The position numbers and the translations under genes are program-made. This document shows, piece after piece, positions 1 to 8,443 of a DNA stretch of 64,000 bases (the first letter of the stretch is position 1; every line of letters starts with the position of its first letter). The notes under the pieces are model-generated. The model searched no databases, was not told the origin of the DNA, and saw nothing but the letters and a program-made list of their open reading frames with translations. This stretch comes from Arthrobacter sp. SLBN-112 (GTDB lineage Bacteria > Actinomycetota > Actinomycetes > Actinomycetales > Micrococcaceae), in the NCBI RefSeq assembly GCF_006715225.1, contig NZ_VFMU01000001.1, positions 4,278,001 to 4,342,000 of the forward strand. The letters are read 5' to 3'.

Positions 1-4
1 CCCA

Positions 5-217
5 ATGAAGGTGCAGCACATGCCGCGGCTCCTGGCGCGTCTTGCCGTAAGATTCCTCAGCCGCAGCAGGGACGGCCTCTCAGCCGCACTGGGGGCGGGC
101 CTCACGGCAGACCTCAACAGGCCAACGTGGGACGACATGCCCCTTCGCCAACGCGGGATCAACGCCAAGCCTGTCAGCGACTTCCTCCGGGAGCAGGCAC
201 AGTCCTGCGGCGCCTGA
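5..217 (+). CDS. Possible C-terminal part of an unidentified protein
   Basis: An open frame enters from the left edge of the window and ends at a TGA at 215-217, eight bases before the stop codon of the convergent YidC gene. Codon use is GC-rich at third positions, as in the real genes here, which is the main reason to list it. The 70 residues are Arg/Leu-rich and show no motif I recognise. The first ATG at 5 may be internal, because the frame is open to the edge. It could also be a chance open frame; no function is proposed. Confidence 0.3.
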   Translation: MKVQHMPRLLARLAVRFLSRSRDGLSAALGAGLTADLNRPTWDDMPLRQRGINAKPVSDFLREQAQSCGA

Positions 218-225
218 AGCTGGAC

Positions 226-1014
226 TCACTGCTGCCGCGACACCAGGAACTGCTGTCCCAGGGTCCAGAGGTTGGAGACTGTCCAGTAGACCAGGACCCC
301 GATGGGAAAGAAGATCCCGCCCACACCGAAGACCACGGGCAGGACGTACAGAAGGACTTGCTGCTGGCGCATCAGCGGACTTTCACTGTCCTGGCCGGCC
401 ATGGTCCGTGAGGCAACAAGTTTCTGCGTCAGGAATTGGCTCGCAATCATCACCAGGATCATGACGACGGCGAGCACGGCCACGGCGGCCGGCTCGCCGC
501 CGCCGTGCAGCAGGGAAGCTGACAGCGGCGCCCCGAAGATGCTGGACGAGTCGAACTGGACCACCTGGTCATGGCCCATCACCCCGATGCCTTCACCCTC
601 GCGCGATGCGTTGGAAATTCCGGACAGCACCTGGAAAAGCGCCAGGAAGAACGGTGCCTGGATCAACAGTGGCAGGCACGCCGAGAACGGGTTGGTGCCA
701 TGTTTTTTGTAGAGGGCCATCTGCTCCTGGGCCATGGCCTGCCGCGATGCCTGGTCCGTCCTGCCCTTGTACCTGTCCTGGAGTTCCTTCAGGTCCGGCT
801 GCAGGAGCCGCATCCTGCGCTGGGCCCGGACCTGGGCAAGGAACACCGGGATCAGGGCCGCACGGATGACCAGTACCAACCCGATGATGGACAGCGTCCA
901 CGTCCATCCGCCCGCAGCCGGCATGCCCACGGCACCCAGCCCGTCGTGGAAAGCCACCATGATGGCGGACACCAGCCATCGGAACGGCTCCATTACCGCC
1001 GTGAAAAAGTCCAC
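226..1014 (-). CDS. yidC: YidC/Oxa1-family membrane protein insertase
   Basis: The protein inserts and folds integral membrane proteins in the cytoplasmic membrane. The roughly 260-residue sequence has the Oxa1/YidC core layout: an N-terminal hydrophobic segment, the cytosolic Gln/Arg-rich hairpin loop (QVRAQRRMRLLQPDLKELQ), the YKKHGTNPFSACLPLLIQAP signature before the second core helix, and further helices including one ending FFPIGVLVYWTVSNLW. It is the short form without the large periplasmic domain of proteobacterial YidC. I chose the GTG at 1014 (VDFFTAVMEPF) because a GGGGGA sequence lies just upstream; a longer frame reaches 1077. It lies away from any visible rnpA/rpmH cluster, so it may be a second, YidC2-like copy. 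Confidence 0.88.
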   Translation of the reverse strand: MDFFTAVMEPFRWLVSAIMVAFHDGLGAVGMPAAGGWTWTLSIIGLVLVIRAALIPVFLAQVRAQRRMRLLQPDLKELQDRYKGRTDQASRQAMAQEQMALYKKHGTNPFSACLPLLIQAPFFLALFQVLSGISNASREGEGIGVMGHDQVVQFDSSSIFGAPLSASLLHGGGEPAAVAVLAVVMILVMIASQFLTQKLVASRTMAGQDSESPLMRQQQVLLYVLPVVFGVGGIFFPIGVLVYWTVSNLWTLGQQFLVSRQQ

Positions 1015-1199
1015 CGATCCCCCATCCGCACGTTGCTGCCAAGCTACTGCGCAATGGAGCACCTTGTCACGACTCACGTGTTCCTTTTCGCCCCCCGAAT
1101 TACATTAGGACCCCCATATGTGCGCCGCGCAGGTGAATATCTGCAGCGAAGATGCTTTAGAGCGTCGATTCGGGCTCGCCCGGATCCGGGAAACAGGAA

Positions 1200-1230
1200 A
1201 GCCCCCGGATCCTTGCGGAACCCGGGGGCT
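1200..1230 (-). terminator. Terminator downstream of tRNA-Met
   Basis: A GC-rich inverted repeat (arms AGCCCCCGG and CCGGGGGCT) lies directly 3' of the tRNA-Met gene on the minus strand and is followed by a short pyrimidine-rich run. Position and form fit an intrinsic terminator. Confidence 0.65.
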
Positions 1231-1237
1231 TAGCCTG

Positions 1238-1311
1238 TAGCGGTGGGGAGGCTCGATCTCCCGACCTCACGATTATGAGTCGTGCGCTCTAACCAACTGA
1301 GCTACACCGCC
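1238..1311 (-). tRNA. tRNA-Met (CAT anticodon)
   Basis: The minus strand folds into a 74-nt cloverleaf. The acceptor arms are GGCGGTG and CACCGCT with a G-U closing pair and discriminator A. It has a TAGCTCAGTTGGTTAGAGC D arm, an anticodon stem ACGAC/GTCGT-like pairing around loop CTCATAA, and a T arm with GGTCGGGAGATCGAGCC. The CAT anticodon makes it Met or, after lysidine modification, Ile; the sequence looks like an elongator tRNA because the G-C pairs typical of the initiator anticodon stem are absent. The CCA end is not encoded. Confidence 0.92.
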
Positions 1312-1325
1312 ACGAATGAGAAAAA

Positions 1326-1360
1326 CCTGCGTCAAGCCGGTCAAACCGCCTTGACGCAGG
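1326..1360 (-). terminator. Terminator between tRNA-Thr and tRNA-Met
   Basis: A perfect 11-bp stem (CCTGCGTCAAG/CTTGACGCAGG) is followed on the minus strand by a run of five T. It lies directly downstream of tRNA-Thr, so the two tRNA genes are probably separate transcription units. Confidence 0.8.
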
Positions 1361-1371
1361 CCCTCATTCAG

Positions 1372-1443
1372 AGCCCCCCACCGGAATCGATCCGGTGACC
1401 TCGTTCTTACCAAGAACGCGCTCTACCACTGAGCTAGGGGGGC
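1372..1443 (-). tRNA. tRNA-Thr (GGT anticodon)
   Basis: A 72-nt cloverleaf on the minus strand: acceptor stem GCCCCCC/GGGGGGC, D arm TAGCTCAGTGGTAGAGC, anticodon stem CGTTC/GAACG with loop TTGGTAA giving anticodon GGT, and T arm with GGTTC-type GATTCCGGT. CCA is not encoded. Confidence 0.93.
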
Positions 1444-1680
1444 AACGAGTAAATACTCTACCGGAAGATTTCCGCACCAACAAATCGGCGCCAAGAGCGC
1501 TTCCGGGACCATGATGAAGGCGCTTTCACGGACCGCGGGAGCGGCTTTTTCCGCGGAATTCCGGGGCTGGAGGGGCCGGTACCGGCAAGTGGACGACGGC
1601 GGCGAGCACCTTTCAAGGTCCCGTGACCGCCGCGTCGGGGCAGGAATGTGGCCAGTCCCACACTCTTGCCGTTAAACGCC

Positions 1681-1708
1681 GATGGGCCGGCTCGAAAGCC
1701 GGCCCATC
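1681..1708 (-). terminator. Terminator of the DEAD-box helicase gene
   Basis: A perfect 12-bp stem (GATGGGCCGGCT/AGCCGGCCCATC) with a four-base loop lies 32 bases past the helicase stop codon. Only a weak T run (GGCGTTTAAC) follows. The stretch 1444-1680 between this and tRNA-Thr holds no gene I can support. Confidence 0.65.
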
Positions 1709-1740
1709 GCCGTCGTCAATTCCTCAACGCGAGGGGTGGT

Positions 1741-3843
1741 TTACCACTTGCCCTTACGGTTGAAGTCGCGGTGTCCGCTGTCGCCGCCGCTGCGGGGCTT
1801 GCGGGAGCCATCGCCGTGCCCGCCGAAGCGGGAGTCGCCCGCCTGGCCACGGTCGCTGAAGGAACGCTCGCTGTACGAACGGCCACCACGGTCAGCGGAG
1901 GACCGCTCGCCATCGTTCTTGCGGAATTCCTTCTTGAACCCGCCGTTGCCCTTGAAGTTGCCGCCACGCTCGCCGCCGCGGTTGCCCTGGTAGGCGCCAC
2001 GGTCACCGGAGGGCTTGCGGCCGTTGTCCAGCTCGAGGTGGATCAGCTCGCCGCCGATCCGGGTGCGGGACAGGGCACGCAGCTGCTCGGCGCTCAGGTC
2101 CGCGGGCAGCTCCACCAGGGAGTGGTCCGAGCGGATGTCGATGCCGCCGATCTGCGCGGAGGAGATGCCGCCCTCGTTGGCAATGGCACCAACGATGGAG
2201 CCGGGCATGACGCGCTGGCGGCGGCCCACCGCGATGCGGTAGGTGGCGTTGCCCTCGGTCAGCGCACGGGTGGGCCCACGGGAGCCGAAGCCGTCCTTGG
2301 AGCGTTCGCGCTTCTGGAACTCGGGAGCAGCGGGCAGTTCCTTGACCAGCAGCGGCTGCCCGCCCTGGGCCATGACGGCCAGTGCCGCAGCGATTTCTGC
2401 TGCCGGCACCTTGTGCTCTTCCTCGTAGGAAGAGATCAGGTCGCGGAACATCGAGACGTCCTCGGACTCAAGGGTCTCGGTGATGCGCTCGGCGAACTTG
2501 CCCAGGCGCAGCGAGTTCACGGTCTCGGCGGTGGGCAGGTGCATCTGCTCCACCGGCTGGCGGGTGGCCTTTTCGATGGCGCGCAGCAGGTACTTCTCCC
2601 GCGGCGTCATGAACAGGATCGCCTCACCGCTGCGGCCCGCGCGGCCCGTGCGGCCGATACGGTGCACGTAGGACTCGGTGTCGTGCGGGATGTCGTAGTT
2701 GACCACGTGGCTGATGCGCTCCACGTCCAGGCCACGGGCGGCGACGTCGGTGGCCACCAGGATGTCGATCCGGCCTTCCTTCAGTGCGTCCACAGTGCGC
2801 TCACGCTGCTGCTGCGGGATGTCGCCGTTGATGGCGGCAGCCTGGAAACCGCGTGCCTTCAGCTTGTCAGCCAGGTCCTCGGTGGCCATCTTGGTGCGCA
2901 CGAAGGCGATAACACCGTCGAACTCTTCCACCTCGAGGATGCGGGTCATGGCATCGAGCTTGTGCGGGCCCATGACCTGCAGGTACCGCTGGCGGGTGTT
3001 GGCGCCGGTGGTGGTCTTGGACTTGACGGAGATCTCGGCCGGGTTGTTCAGGTACTGCTTGGACATGCGGCGGATCTGGCTCGGCATGGTGGCCGAGAAC
3101 AGCGCAACCTGGCGGTCCGACGGGGTCTGCTGGAAGATCTGCTCCACGTCTTCGGCGAAGCCCATGCGCAGCATTTCGTCAGCCTCGTCCAGCACCAGGT
3201 ACTGGAGCTCGGACAGGTCCAGGGAACCCTTGGAGATGTGGTCGATCACGCGGCCGGGGGTACCGACAACCACCTGGGCGCCGCGGCGCAGGCCGGCGAG
3301 CTGGGGGCCGTAGGCGGAGCCGCCGTAGACGGGCAGCACAGTGAAGTCGTCGATGTGCTTGGCGTAGGAAGTGAACGCTTCCGCCACCTGGAGGGCAAGC
3401 TCACGGGTGGGGGCCAGAACCAGGGCCTGGGTCTTGCGGGACGGGCCGTTGAGGTCGTGGAGCTCGGCCAGGCGGGACAGTGCCGGTACTGCGAATGCTG
3501 CAGTCTTACCGGTTCCGGTCTGGGCCAGGCCCACCACGTCGCGGCCTTCGAGCAGCAGCGGGATGGTGGCTGCCTGGATGGGGGACGGCTTTTCGTAGCC
3601 GACATCCTGCAGGGCGGCCAGGACACGGCCGTCGATGCCAAGATCGGCGAAGCGCACGCCGTCTTCTTCGTCCTCGTCAGCCTTGGGTGCCGGCGCTTCT
3701 TCGGCCTTCGCTGCGGCAGCGGCCGGGGCGGCTTCGGGAGCTTCAGCGGTTACGCCGGCGGCCTCTGCTGCGGGGGCAGCGGGCTCGGTGAATTCGATGC
3801 CGGCGGTTGCTTCGGTGGTGGTTTCGTTCTGGTTTTCGGGCAT
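1741..3843 (-). CDS. DEAD-box ATP-dependent RNA helicase (DeaD/CsdA-like)
   Basis: An RNA helicase that remodels structured RNA, in this family usually linked to ribosome assembly, mRNA decay and cold adaptation. In the 700-residue product, an acidic Ala/Pro-rich N-terminal tail (residues 1-62) precedes the Q motif, Walker A AQTGTGKT (about 107-114), motif II LDEADEML, SAT, and motif VI HRIGRTGRAGR. A DbpA-type RNA-binding domain (about 480-590) with a GSIVGAIANEGG signature follows, then a basic Gly/Arg-rich tail with RGG-like repeats. I chose the ATG at 3843 (MPENQNET) over an in-frame upstream extension that lacks a ribosome binding site. The gene stands alone, with a long leader upstream and a terminator downstream. 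Confidence 0.93.
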   Translation of the reverse strand: MPENQNETTTEATAGIEFTEPAAPAAEAAGVTAEAPEAAPAAAAAKAEEAPAPKADEDEEDGVRFADLGIDGRVLAALQDVGYEKPSPIQAATIPLLLEGRDVVGLAQTGTGKTAAFAVPALSRLAELHDLNGPSRKTQALVLAPTRELALQVAEAFTSYAKHIDDFTVLPVYGGSAYGPQLAGLRRGAQVVVGTPGRVIDHISKGSLDLSELQYLVLDEADEMLRMGFAEDVEQIFQQTPSDRQVALFSATMPSQIRRMSKQYLNNPAEISVKSKTTTGANTRQRYLQVMGPHKLDAMTRILEVEEFDGVIAFVRTKMATEDLADKLKARGFQAAAINGDIPQQQRERTVDALKEGRIDILVATDVAARGLDVERISHVVNYDIPHDTESYVHRIGRTGRAGRSGEAILFMTPREKYLLRAIEKATRQPVEQMHLPTAETVNSLRLGKFAERITETLESEDVSMFRDLISSYEEEHKVPAAEIAAALAVMAQGGQPLLVKELPAAPEFQKRERSKDGFGSRGPTRALTEGNATYRIAVGRRQRVMPGSIVGAIANEGGISSAQIGGIDIRSDHSLVELPADLSAEQLRALSRTRIGGELIHLELDNGRKPSGDRGAYQGNRGGERGGNFKGNGGFKKEFRKNDGERSSADRGGRSYSERSFSDRGQAGDSRFGGHGDGSRKPRSGGDSGHRDFNRKGKW

Positions 3844-4238
3844 AGGGAGATATTCCTCATCCATAGGGGGCCAGGCGGCACTACCCGAGGTGAGCGGAGC
3901 CGCAGTACGCGTGCCGATGATGCCGGGCAAACGTTGACCGGCCGGTCACAGAAGTCCGGCGCTTTCGCAATCCCGTGGCAGGACTTCGCGCTGCATCTCT
4001 TGGCTGCTATCCCAGCAGTCTGTACAGCGTTTTCTTTAGCCGGCTCTCCCTATGAAAATGCCCGCATCGCTTGCGCGGGCCCCAACACTTGCCAGTCCTG
4101 CCTCAAAAATTGGGCAGGAATAAGGGATTTCCGGAGTGGGGGATGTTTCAAGTGTAAGGGATGGACGCCGCTGACCGCCAATTCAGGGTCCGACGGCGGC
4201 GGTGAGCTTGCGCACACGGCCCGCCCACGGCGGGGGTG
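3844..4238 (-). other. Long untranslated leader/promoter region of the helicase gene
   Basis: About 395 bases separate the helicase start from the stop of the MOSC gene on the same strand. No coding frame here is convincing. A GCCCGC/GCGGGC hairpin lies at about 4060-4080. Long structured leaders are known for DeaD-type helicase mRNAs in other bacteria; that this one is transcribed is inference. Confidence 0.4.
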
Positions 4239-4892
4239 CTACTGCCCCAGCCGCCGCAAAAGCACCCGGAACTTGGTGTGGTATTCGTCCTGGAGCCTGA
4301 TCTCGCCGTCGGCCTCTGCCCTGCGGAGGGCCTCGATGACCTCGGCGTCCGGCGCACTGAACCATCTGCCGATGGTGACGCCGTGGCGCGGCACGAAGGT
4401 CCGCTCGATGGGATCGCCGGCCCGGATGCTGCCGGTGCGGATGACCCGCAGGTAAGCCCCCACCCGCCCCTCCTCGGTGAACCGCTTCACCCACTGGGGT
4501 TCCTTCATGCGGCGCTGGAACGTGGCGCAGGGGGTGCGCGGGGACGTCACTTCGAGTTCGACGCCGGGCCCCACCTTCCAGCGCTCCCCGATGACGGCGT
4601 GGGTGGCTTCGATGCCGGACACCCGCAGGTTCTCGCCAAAGGAGCCCGGCGGCAGTTCCCGACCCAAAGCGCCGGCCCAGTAATCGGCGTCGGCCTGGGA
4701 GTAGGCGTAGACGGCCTGGTCCTCCCCGCCGTGGTGCACCCTGTTGGCCTGGATGTCGCCGCGCAGGCCCAGCTTGTGGACCTTCACGGGCCCGTTTGCC
4801 GGGCGCTTGTCGATGGCCGTGACGCCAACGTTCCCCTGGTCCCCGATCAGTTGGTGGACGCGGCAGACGGCGAGGACAGAACCTGATTCCAT
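4239..4892 (-). CDS. MOSC domain protein (YiiM-like)
   Basis: MOSC domains are sulfur-carrier folds related to the C-terminal domain of molybdenum-cofactor sulfurase; stand-alone members such as YiiM act in molybdenum-cofactor-dependent reductions. The 217 residues carry the expected conserved features: GLRGD around residue 43, HHGGEDQAVYAY near 53-64, SFGENLRVSG near 84-93, and the conserved cysteine in SPRTPCATF (C122) that carries sulfur in the family. The length is normal for YiiM-like proteins. A TAGACT box lies 6 nt before the ATG, so the mRNA is probably leaderless. No molybdopterin gene is adjacent. Confidence 0.88.
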   Translation of the reverse strand: MESGSVLAVCRVHQLIGDQGNVGVTAIDKRPANGPVKVHKLGLRGDIQANRVHHGGEDQAVYAYSQADADYWAGALGRELPPGSFGENLRVSGIEATHAVIGERWKVGPGVELEVTSPRTPCATFQRRMKEPQWVKRFTEEGRVGAYLRVIRTGSIRAGDPIERTFVPRHGVTIGRWFSAPDAEVIEALRRAEADGEIRLQDEYHTKFRVLLRRLGQ

Positions 4893-4898
4893 GGCATC

Positions 4899-4904
4899 AG
4901 TCTA
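4899..4904 (-). promoter_or_regulatory. -10 box of a predicted leaderless promoter (MOSC gene)
   Basis: TAGACT on the minus strand, 6 nt from the ATG at 4892, which puts the expected transcription start at or beside the A of the start codon. Confidence 0.55.
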
Positions 4905-5070
4905 GGGTTCTCCCCTGCCTCCTCCCGGTGATGCTGCCATGGGCACTTCTCCCCCGCCTTGGAGCGCGGTTCTACTCGCAGCCGCCCGGCGGAGGGATTA
5001 CGCTGATCCGAGGATTGCAATGGGGGTGCAGCGCTGTGCCCAATTCACGTGGACAACTGAAGGGGACGCT

Positions 5071-5706
5071 GTGGATTCAAACACCATGGACCCGAACGAG
5101 GACCCCAGCAAAGCGCAGGACAAAGGGCCGGGCGGAGGCTCCGGGCAGGTGCCTCCGGAACCGGGCGCGGGCAGCAGCGCCAAGCCTCCGCCCTGGCAGG
5201 TCCCCAAGCCGGACCTGCGCCCCGAACTCCTCAATGAACCGGTCACCCCTGTGGACCCCTTCGGCCGGGAGCGGGAAAAACAGCTCAACGATGCAGCAGC
5301 GCGGAAGAAGCGCTCCCAGCGGCGCACCGTGGTGGTGGGACTCGGCGTGACGGCGCTGCTGGCCGGAACCATTACGGCAGTGGTGGCCAGCAATGAGGAC
5401 GACCCCGAGTACGCACAGGTGTGCTTCAACGACGAAACCGGCGAGCGCGTGGAGGACAGGAGCTGCGAAAGCTCGGCGGGGAGGGGTGGCGGGATCTACG
5501 CCTGGTATTTCTTCTCCCGTGGCGCCTACGTCCCGCCGATTGGCCAGAACCGGTCAACCGCGCCCAATTACACCAGGACCGTTCCCAGCGGTGCCAAAGC
5601 GTCCACGGGCTACAGCAGCCAGGGCGGCACGGTCAGCCGCGGCGGTTTCGGCTCCAGCGCCAAGAGCGGCTCAAGCGGTGGCGGCGGCAAGGTTTCGGGA
5701 GGCTGA
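5071..5706 (+). CDS. YgiB/DUF1190-like membrane-anchored protein
   Basis: The 211-residue product starts at a GTG (5071) with AGGGGA just upstream. A charged, Pro/Gly-rich N-terminal stretch is followed by one membrane segment (VVVGLGVTALLAGTITAVVA), then a short domain containing two cysteines (QVCFND, DRSCES), a YAWYFFSRGAYVPPIG segment, and a Ser/Gly-rich tail. The tail element GGTVSRGGFGSSAKSG resembles the TRGGFGESVAKQ element at the end of E. coli YgiB as I remember it. The neighbour four bases downstream is a YgiC-family ligase, reproducing the ygiB-ygiC pair. Role unknown; a substrate or anchor for the ligase is a reasonable guess. Confidence 0.7.
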   Translation: MDSNTMDPNEDPSKAQDKGPGGGSGQVPPEPGAGSSAKPPPWQVPKPDLRPELLNEPVTPVDPFGREREKQLNDAAARKKRSQRRTVVVGLGVTALLAGTITAVVASNEDDPEYAQVCFNDETGERVEDRSCESSAGRGGGIYAWYFFSRGAYVPPIGQNRSTAPNYTRTVPSGAKASTGYSSQGGTVSRGGFGSSAKSGSSGGGGKVSGG

Positions 5707-5709
5707 CGG

Positions 5710-6921
5710 ATGAAGAGGTTGTTGTCCCAGCCGCGTCCGGACTGGAAGCGGAAGATCGAAGAGCAGGGCCTGGTGTTTTCGACCACCACCATGGATGACG
5801 GGCGCCGGATCGAGTACTGGAACGAATCCGCGTACTACGAATTCACCATGGACGAGGTTGAGACCCTTGAGGTGGTGGCCGAGGACATGCACCGGATGTG
5901 CCTGGAGGCCGCGAAATTCCTTGCCACCGGCGCCATGGGCAGCATCGGCATCGGCCCGCAGGCTTTGGAACTGGCGGCTGAATCGCTGCAGGCCGGCGAC
6001 GTGGATGTGTACGGCCGGTTCGACTTCATCTACGACGGCCGGGGCGGTCCGGCCAAGATGCTCGAATACAACGCCGATACCCCCACCGGACTCATCGAGG
6101 CCGCTGTCGCCCAATGGTTCTGGCTGCAGGACGTCCACCCGGGGAAGGACCAGTGGAACGGCATCCATGAAGCCCTGATCCGGCAGTGGAAGGAGTTCCA
6201 GTACCGCACCGGCATGAGCACCCTCCACGTTGCCCATTCGGAGGTGGAGGAATCCGGCGAGGACTGGATGACCGCGGCCTACATGCGCGATGTCGCCAGC
6301 CAGGCCGGGTGGACCACCATCGGGATCAACATGTCCGATATCGGCTGGGACCCCAACCTGAACCGCTTCGTGGACCTGGACAACTTCATGATCAGCACCA
6401 TCTTCAAGCTCTACCCCTGGGAGTTGATGATGAAGGAGGAATTCGGGCCCCGCCTCCTGGAGCGGGCCCACAACCCCCGCTGGGTGGAGCCGGCCTGGAA
6501 GATGCTGCTCTCCAACAAGGCCCTGCTCGCCGCCCTGTGGCACCTCTACCCCAACCATCCCAACCTGCTGCCTGCCTACCTCACCGATCCGGGGCCGCTG
6601 AAGGAATGGGTGGCCAAGCCCCTCCACGGCCGCGAAGGCGACAACATCCGGATCCACGCGGACGGAATCAGCCTGGAACAGCCCGGCGGCTACGGCCGCG
6701 AGGGCTGGTGCTACCAGCAGTACCACCCGCTGCCGGACTTCGACGGCAACCACCCGGTCCTGGGGCTCTGGGTTGTGGATGGCGAGTCCGTGGGCTGCGG
6801 CATCCGCGAATCGGACGGACCGGTCACCGACTACTTCTGCCGCTTCGTCCCCAACACCATTGACGCGGCGGCGCCGCTTTCCGCGGTGACCGACACCACC
6901 AAGGCAGGAGTCGTTCTATGA
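5710..6921 (+). CDS. Glutathionylspermidine synthase-family ATP-grasp ligase (YgiC/YjfC-like)
   Basis: An ATP-dependent amide ligase of the GSP_synth family. Family members join a carboxylate to an amine, but YgiC-type proteins lack the amidase half of E. coli Gsp and their substrate is unknown. The 403 residues include the family signature YGRFDFIYDGRGGPAKML followed by EYNADTPTGLIEA (about 97-128), a central helical region, and a C-terminal ATP-grasp part with a WCYQQYHPLPDFDGNHPVLG run followed by WVVDGESVGCGIRESDG and FCRFVPN. The ribosome binding site (GGAGG) lies inside the end of the preceding gene, so translation is coupled. It is followed after 13 nt by an amino-acid permease. Confidence 0.88.
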   Translation: MKRLLSQPRPDWKRKIEEQGLVFSTTTMDDGRRIEYWNESAYYEFTMDEVETLEVVAEDMHRMCLEAAKFLATGAMGSIGIGPQALELAAESLQAGDVDVYGRFDFIYDGRGGPAKMLEYNADTPTGLIEAAVAQWFWLQDVHPGKDQWNGIHEALIRQWKEFQYRTGMSTLHVAHSEVEESGEDWMTAAYMRDVASQAGWTTIGINMSDIGWDPNLNRFVDLDNFMISTIFKLYPWELMMKEEFGPRLLERAHNPRWVEPAWKMLLSNKALLAALWHLYPNHPNLLPAYLTDPGPLKEWVAKPLHGREGDNIRIHADGISLEQPGGYGREGWCYQQYHPLPDFDGNHPVLGLWVVDGESVGCGIRESDGPVTDYFCRFVPNTIDAAAPLSAVTDTTKAGVVL

Positions 6922-6934
6922 AACCGGAGACAGC

Positions 6935-8428
6935 ATGAGCACGGACATGACGACGACGGGCGGCCCCGGGCGCGGTACCGGCACCCCGGTGCCCGCCAAA
7001 GGGTTGCGGGCCGGCATCCTGGACCTGGGCGACTCGGTGATGCTGGGGCTGGCCTCCACCGCTCCGGTGTACTCGCTGGCCGCCACCCTTGGCCTCATCG
7101 TGGCGGTCAACGGAAACTACACTCCCCTGATCCTGCTGCTGGGCTTCATTCCGGTCCTGTTCATCGCCTACGCCTTCCGTGAGCTCAACAGCGCCATCCC
7201 GGACTGCGGCACCACCTTCACCTGGTCCCGCCGGGCCTTCGGCCCCTGGGCGGGCTGGCTGGGCGGCTGGGGCGTGGCACTTGCCGGCATCGTGGTCCTG
7301 GCCAACCTGGCACAGGTGGCTGGGCAGTATCTCTGGCTGCTGGTGGGCGACGGGTCGCTGGCGGAGAACCAATTACTGGTTACCGGCACAGGGCTGGCGT
7401 TCATCATCCTCATGACCCTGGTGAACTACCGCGGAATCCGGCTGGGCGAACACGTCCAGCGCGTCCTGACCTATGTCCAGTACATTGCGCTGGGCCTATT
7501 TGCGCTCGCCATCGTGGTGCGGATCGTGGGCGGTGCGCCGGAGGGGCAGGCCTTCGATTTCGAGTGGTTCAACCCTGCAGGCGCCTTCGCCGATCCCGGT
7601 GCCGTGGTGCACGGAGCCCTCCTGGCCCTGTTCATTTACTGGGGCTGGGACACCTGCCTTGCCGTGAACGAGGAGACGGAGAACCCGTCCACCACCCCCG
7701 GCCGCGGCGCCGTGATCTCGGCGTTCGTCCTGGTGGCAATCTACGTATCCGTGGCGCTGCTGGTGATGATGTACGCCACCGTGGGTTCCGAGGGGATCGG
7801 CCTGGGCAACGAGGCCAACCAGGACGATGTCTTCCTGGCCATGAAGGACGTGGTGCTGGGCGAATGGGGCTGGCTGATCGTCGTTGCGGTTCTGGCGTCC
7901 GTCCTGTCCTCCACCCAGACCACCATCCTGCCCACGGCCCGCGGGACGCTCTCCATGGGTGTCCACGGGGCGCTGCCGGCGAAGTTCGCGGAGGTGCACC
8001 CGCGAAACCAGACGCCGGGTTTTTCCACTCAGGTGATGGGCGGCGCAGCCGCGGCCTATTACGTGGCCATGAGCTTCCTGAGCGAAAACCTCCTGGCGGA
8101 CTCCATCAGTGCCATCAGCCTGTTCATCGCGTTCTACTACGCCCTGACCGGCTTCGCCTGCTTCTGGTACTTCCGTGGAACGCTGCGCGAATCGGCGCGC
8201 AACCTCTGGTTCCGCGGCATCCTGCCGCTGGCCGGGGCGTTGCTGCTGACCGCGGCGTTCTTCATCTCGGCGGTGCAGATGTGGGACCCGGCCTACGGTG
8301 ACACCCGGATCTTCGGCGTCGGCGGTGCCTTCGTGAGCGGCGTGCTGCTGCTGGCGCTCGGTGTGGTCCTCGCCGTCGTCTGCCGTTTCCTGCCCTCCAC
8401 CCGCGGCTACTTCGAGGTGAAGAAATGA
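6935..8428 (+). CDS. APC-family amino acid permease
   Basis: A cytoplasmic-membrane transporter of the amino acid-polyamine-organocation superfamily. The 497 residues give about 12 hydrophobic helices. The first contains GDSVMLGLASTAPVYSLAATLG, matching the unwound helix-1 substrate site of the family. Further on is the ELNSAIPDCGTTFTWSRRAFG region of helices 2-3. It follows the ligase gene by 13 nt and its stop overlaps the next start, so it belongs to the ygiB-ygiC-like operon. Which amine or amino acid it moves cannot be told; co-transcription with an amide ligase suggests it supplies or exports a ligase substrate. Confidence 0.88.
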   Translation: MSTDMTTTGGPGRGTGTPVPAKGLRAGILDLGDSVMLGLASTAPVYSLAATLGLIVAVNGNYTPLILLLGFIPVLFIAYAFRELNSAIPDCGTTFTWSRRAFGPWAGWLGGWGVALAGIVVLANLAQVAGQYLWLLVGDGSLAENQLLVTGTGLAFIILMTLVNYRGIRLGEHVQRVLTYVQYIALGLFALAIVVRIVGGAPEGQAFDFEWFNPAGAFADPGAVVHGALLALFIYWGWDTCLAVNEETENPSTTPGRGAVISAFVLVAIYVSVALLVMMYATVGSEGIGLGNEANQDDVFLAMKDVVLGEWGWLIVVAVLASVLSSTQTTILPTARGTLSMGVHGALPAKFAEVHPRNQTPGFSTQVMGGAAAAYYVAMSFLSENLLADSISAISLFIAFYYALTGFACFWYFRGTLRESARNLWFRGILPLAGALLLTAAFFISAVQMWDPAYGDTRIFGVGGAFVSGVLLLALGVVLAVVCRFLPSTRGYFEVKK

Positions 8429-8443
8429 GAGGTGAAGAAATGA
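8414..8443 (+). repeat. Perfect 15-bp tandem duplication of an SD-start junction
   Basis: GAGGTGAAGAAATGA occurs twice without a gap (8414-8428 and 8429-8443). Each copy holds a Shine-Dalgarno (GAGG), an ATG and, in copy 1, the overlapping TGA stop of the permease. The duplication keeps frame, so the dehydrogenase gene has two equivalent ribosome-binding-site/start-codon sets 15 nt apart. Confidence 0.9.

Noticed and set aside
1458..1661. A 67-codon minus-strand frame upstream of tRNA-Thr
   Set aside because: Arg/Pro-rich shadow composition, no ribosome binding site, and it occupies the likely tRNA promoter.
1648..4455. A 935-codon open frame on the plus strand
   Set aside because: It runs opposite the DEAD-box helicase, whose motifs are unmistakable on the minus strand. 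Long antisense frames are expected in GC-rich coding DNA.
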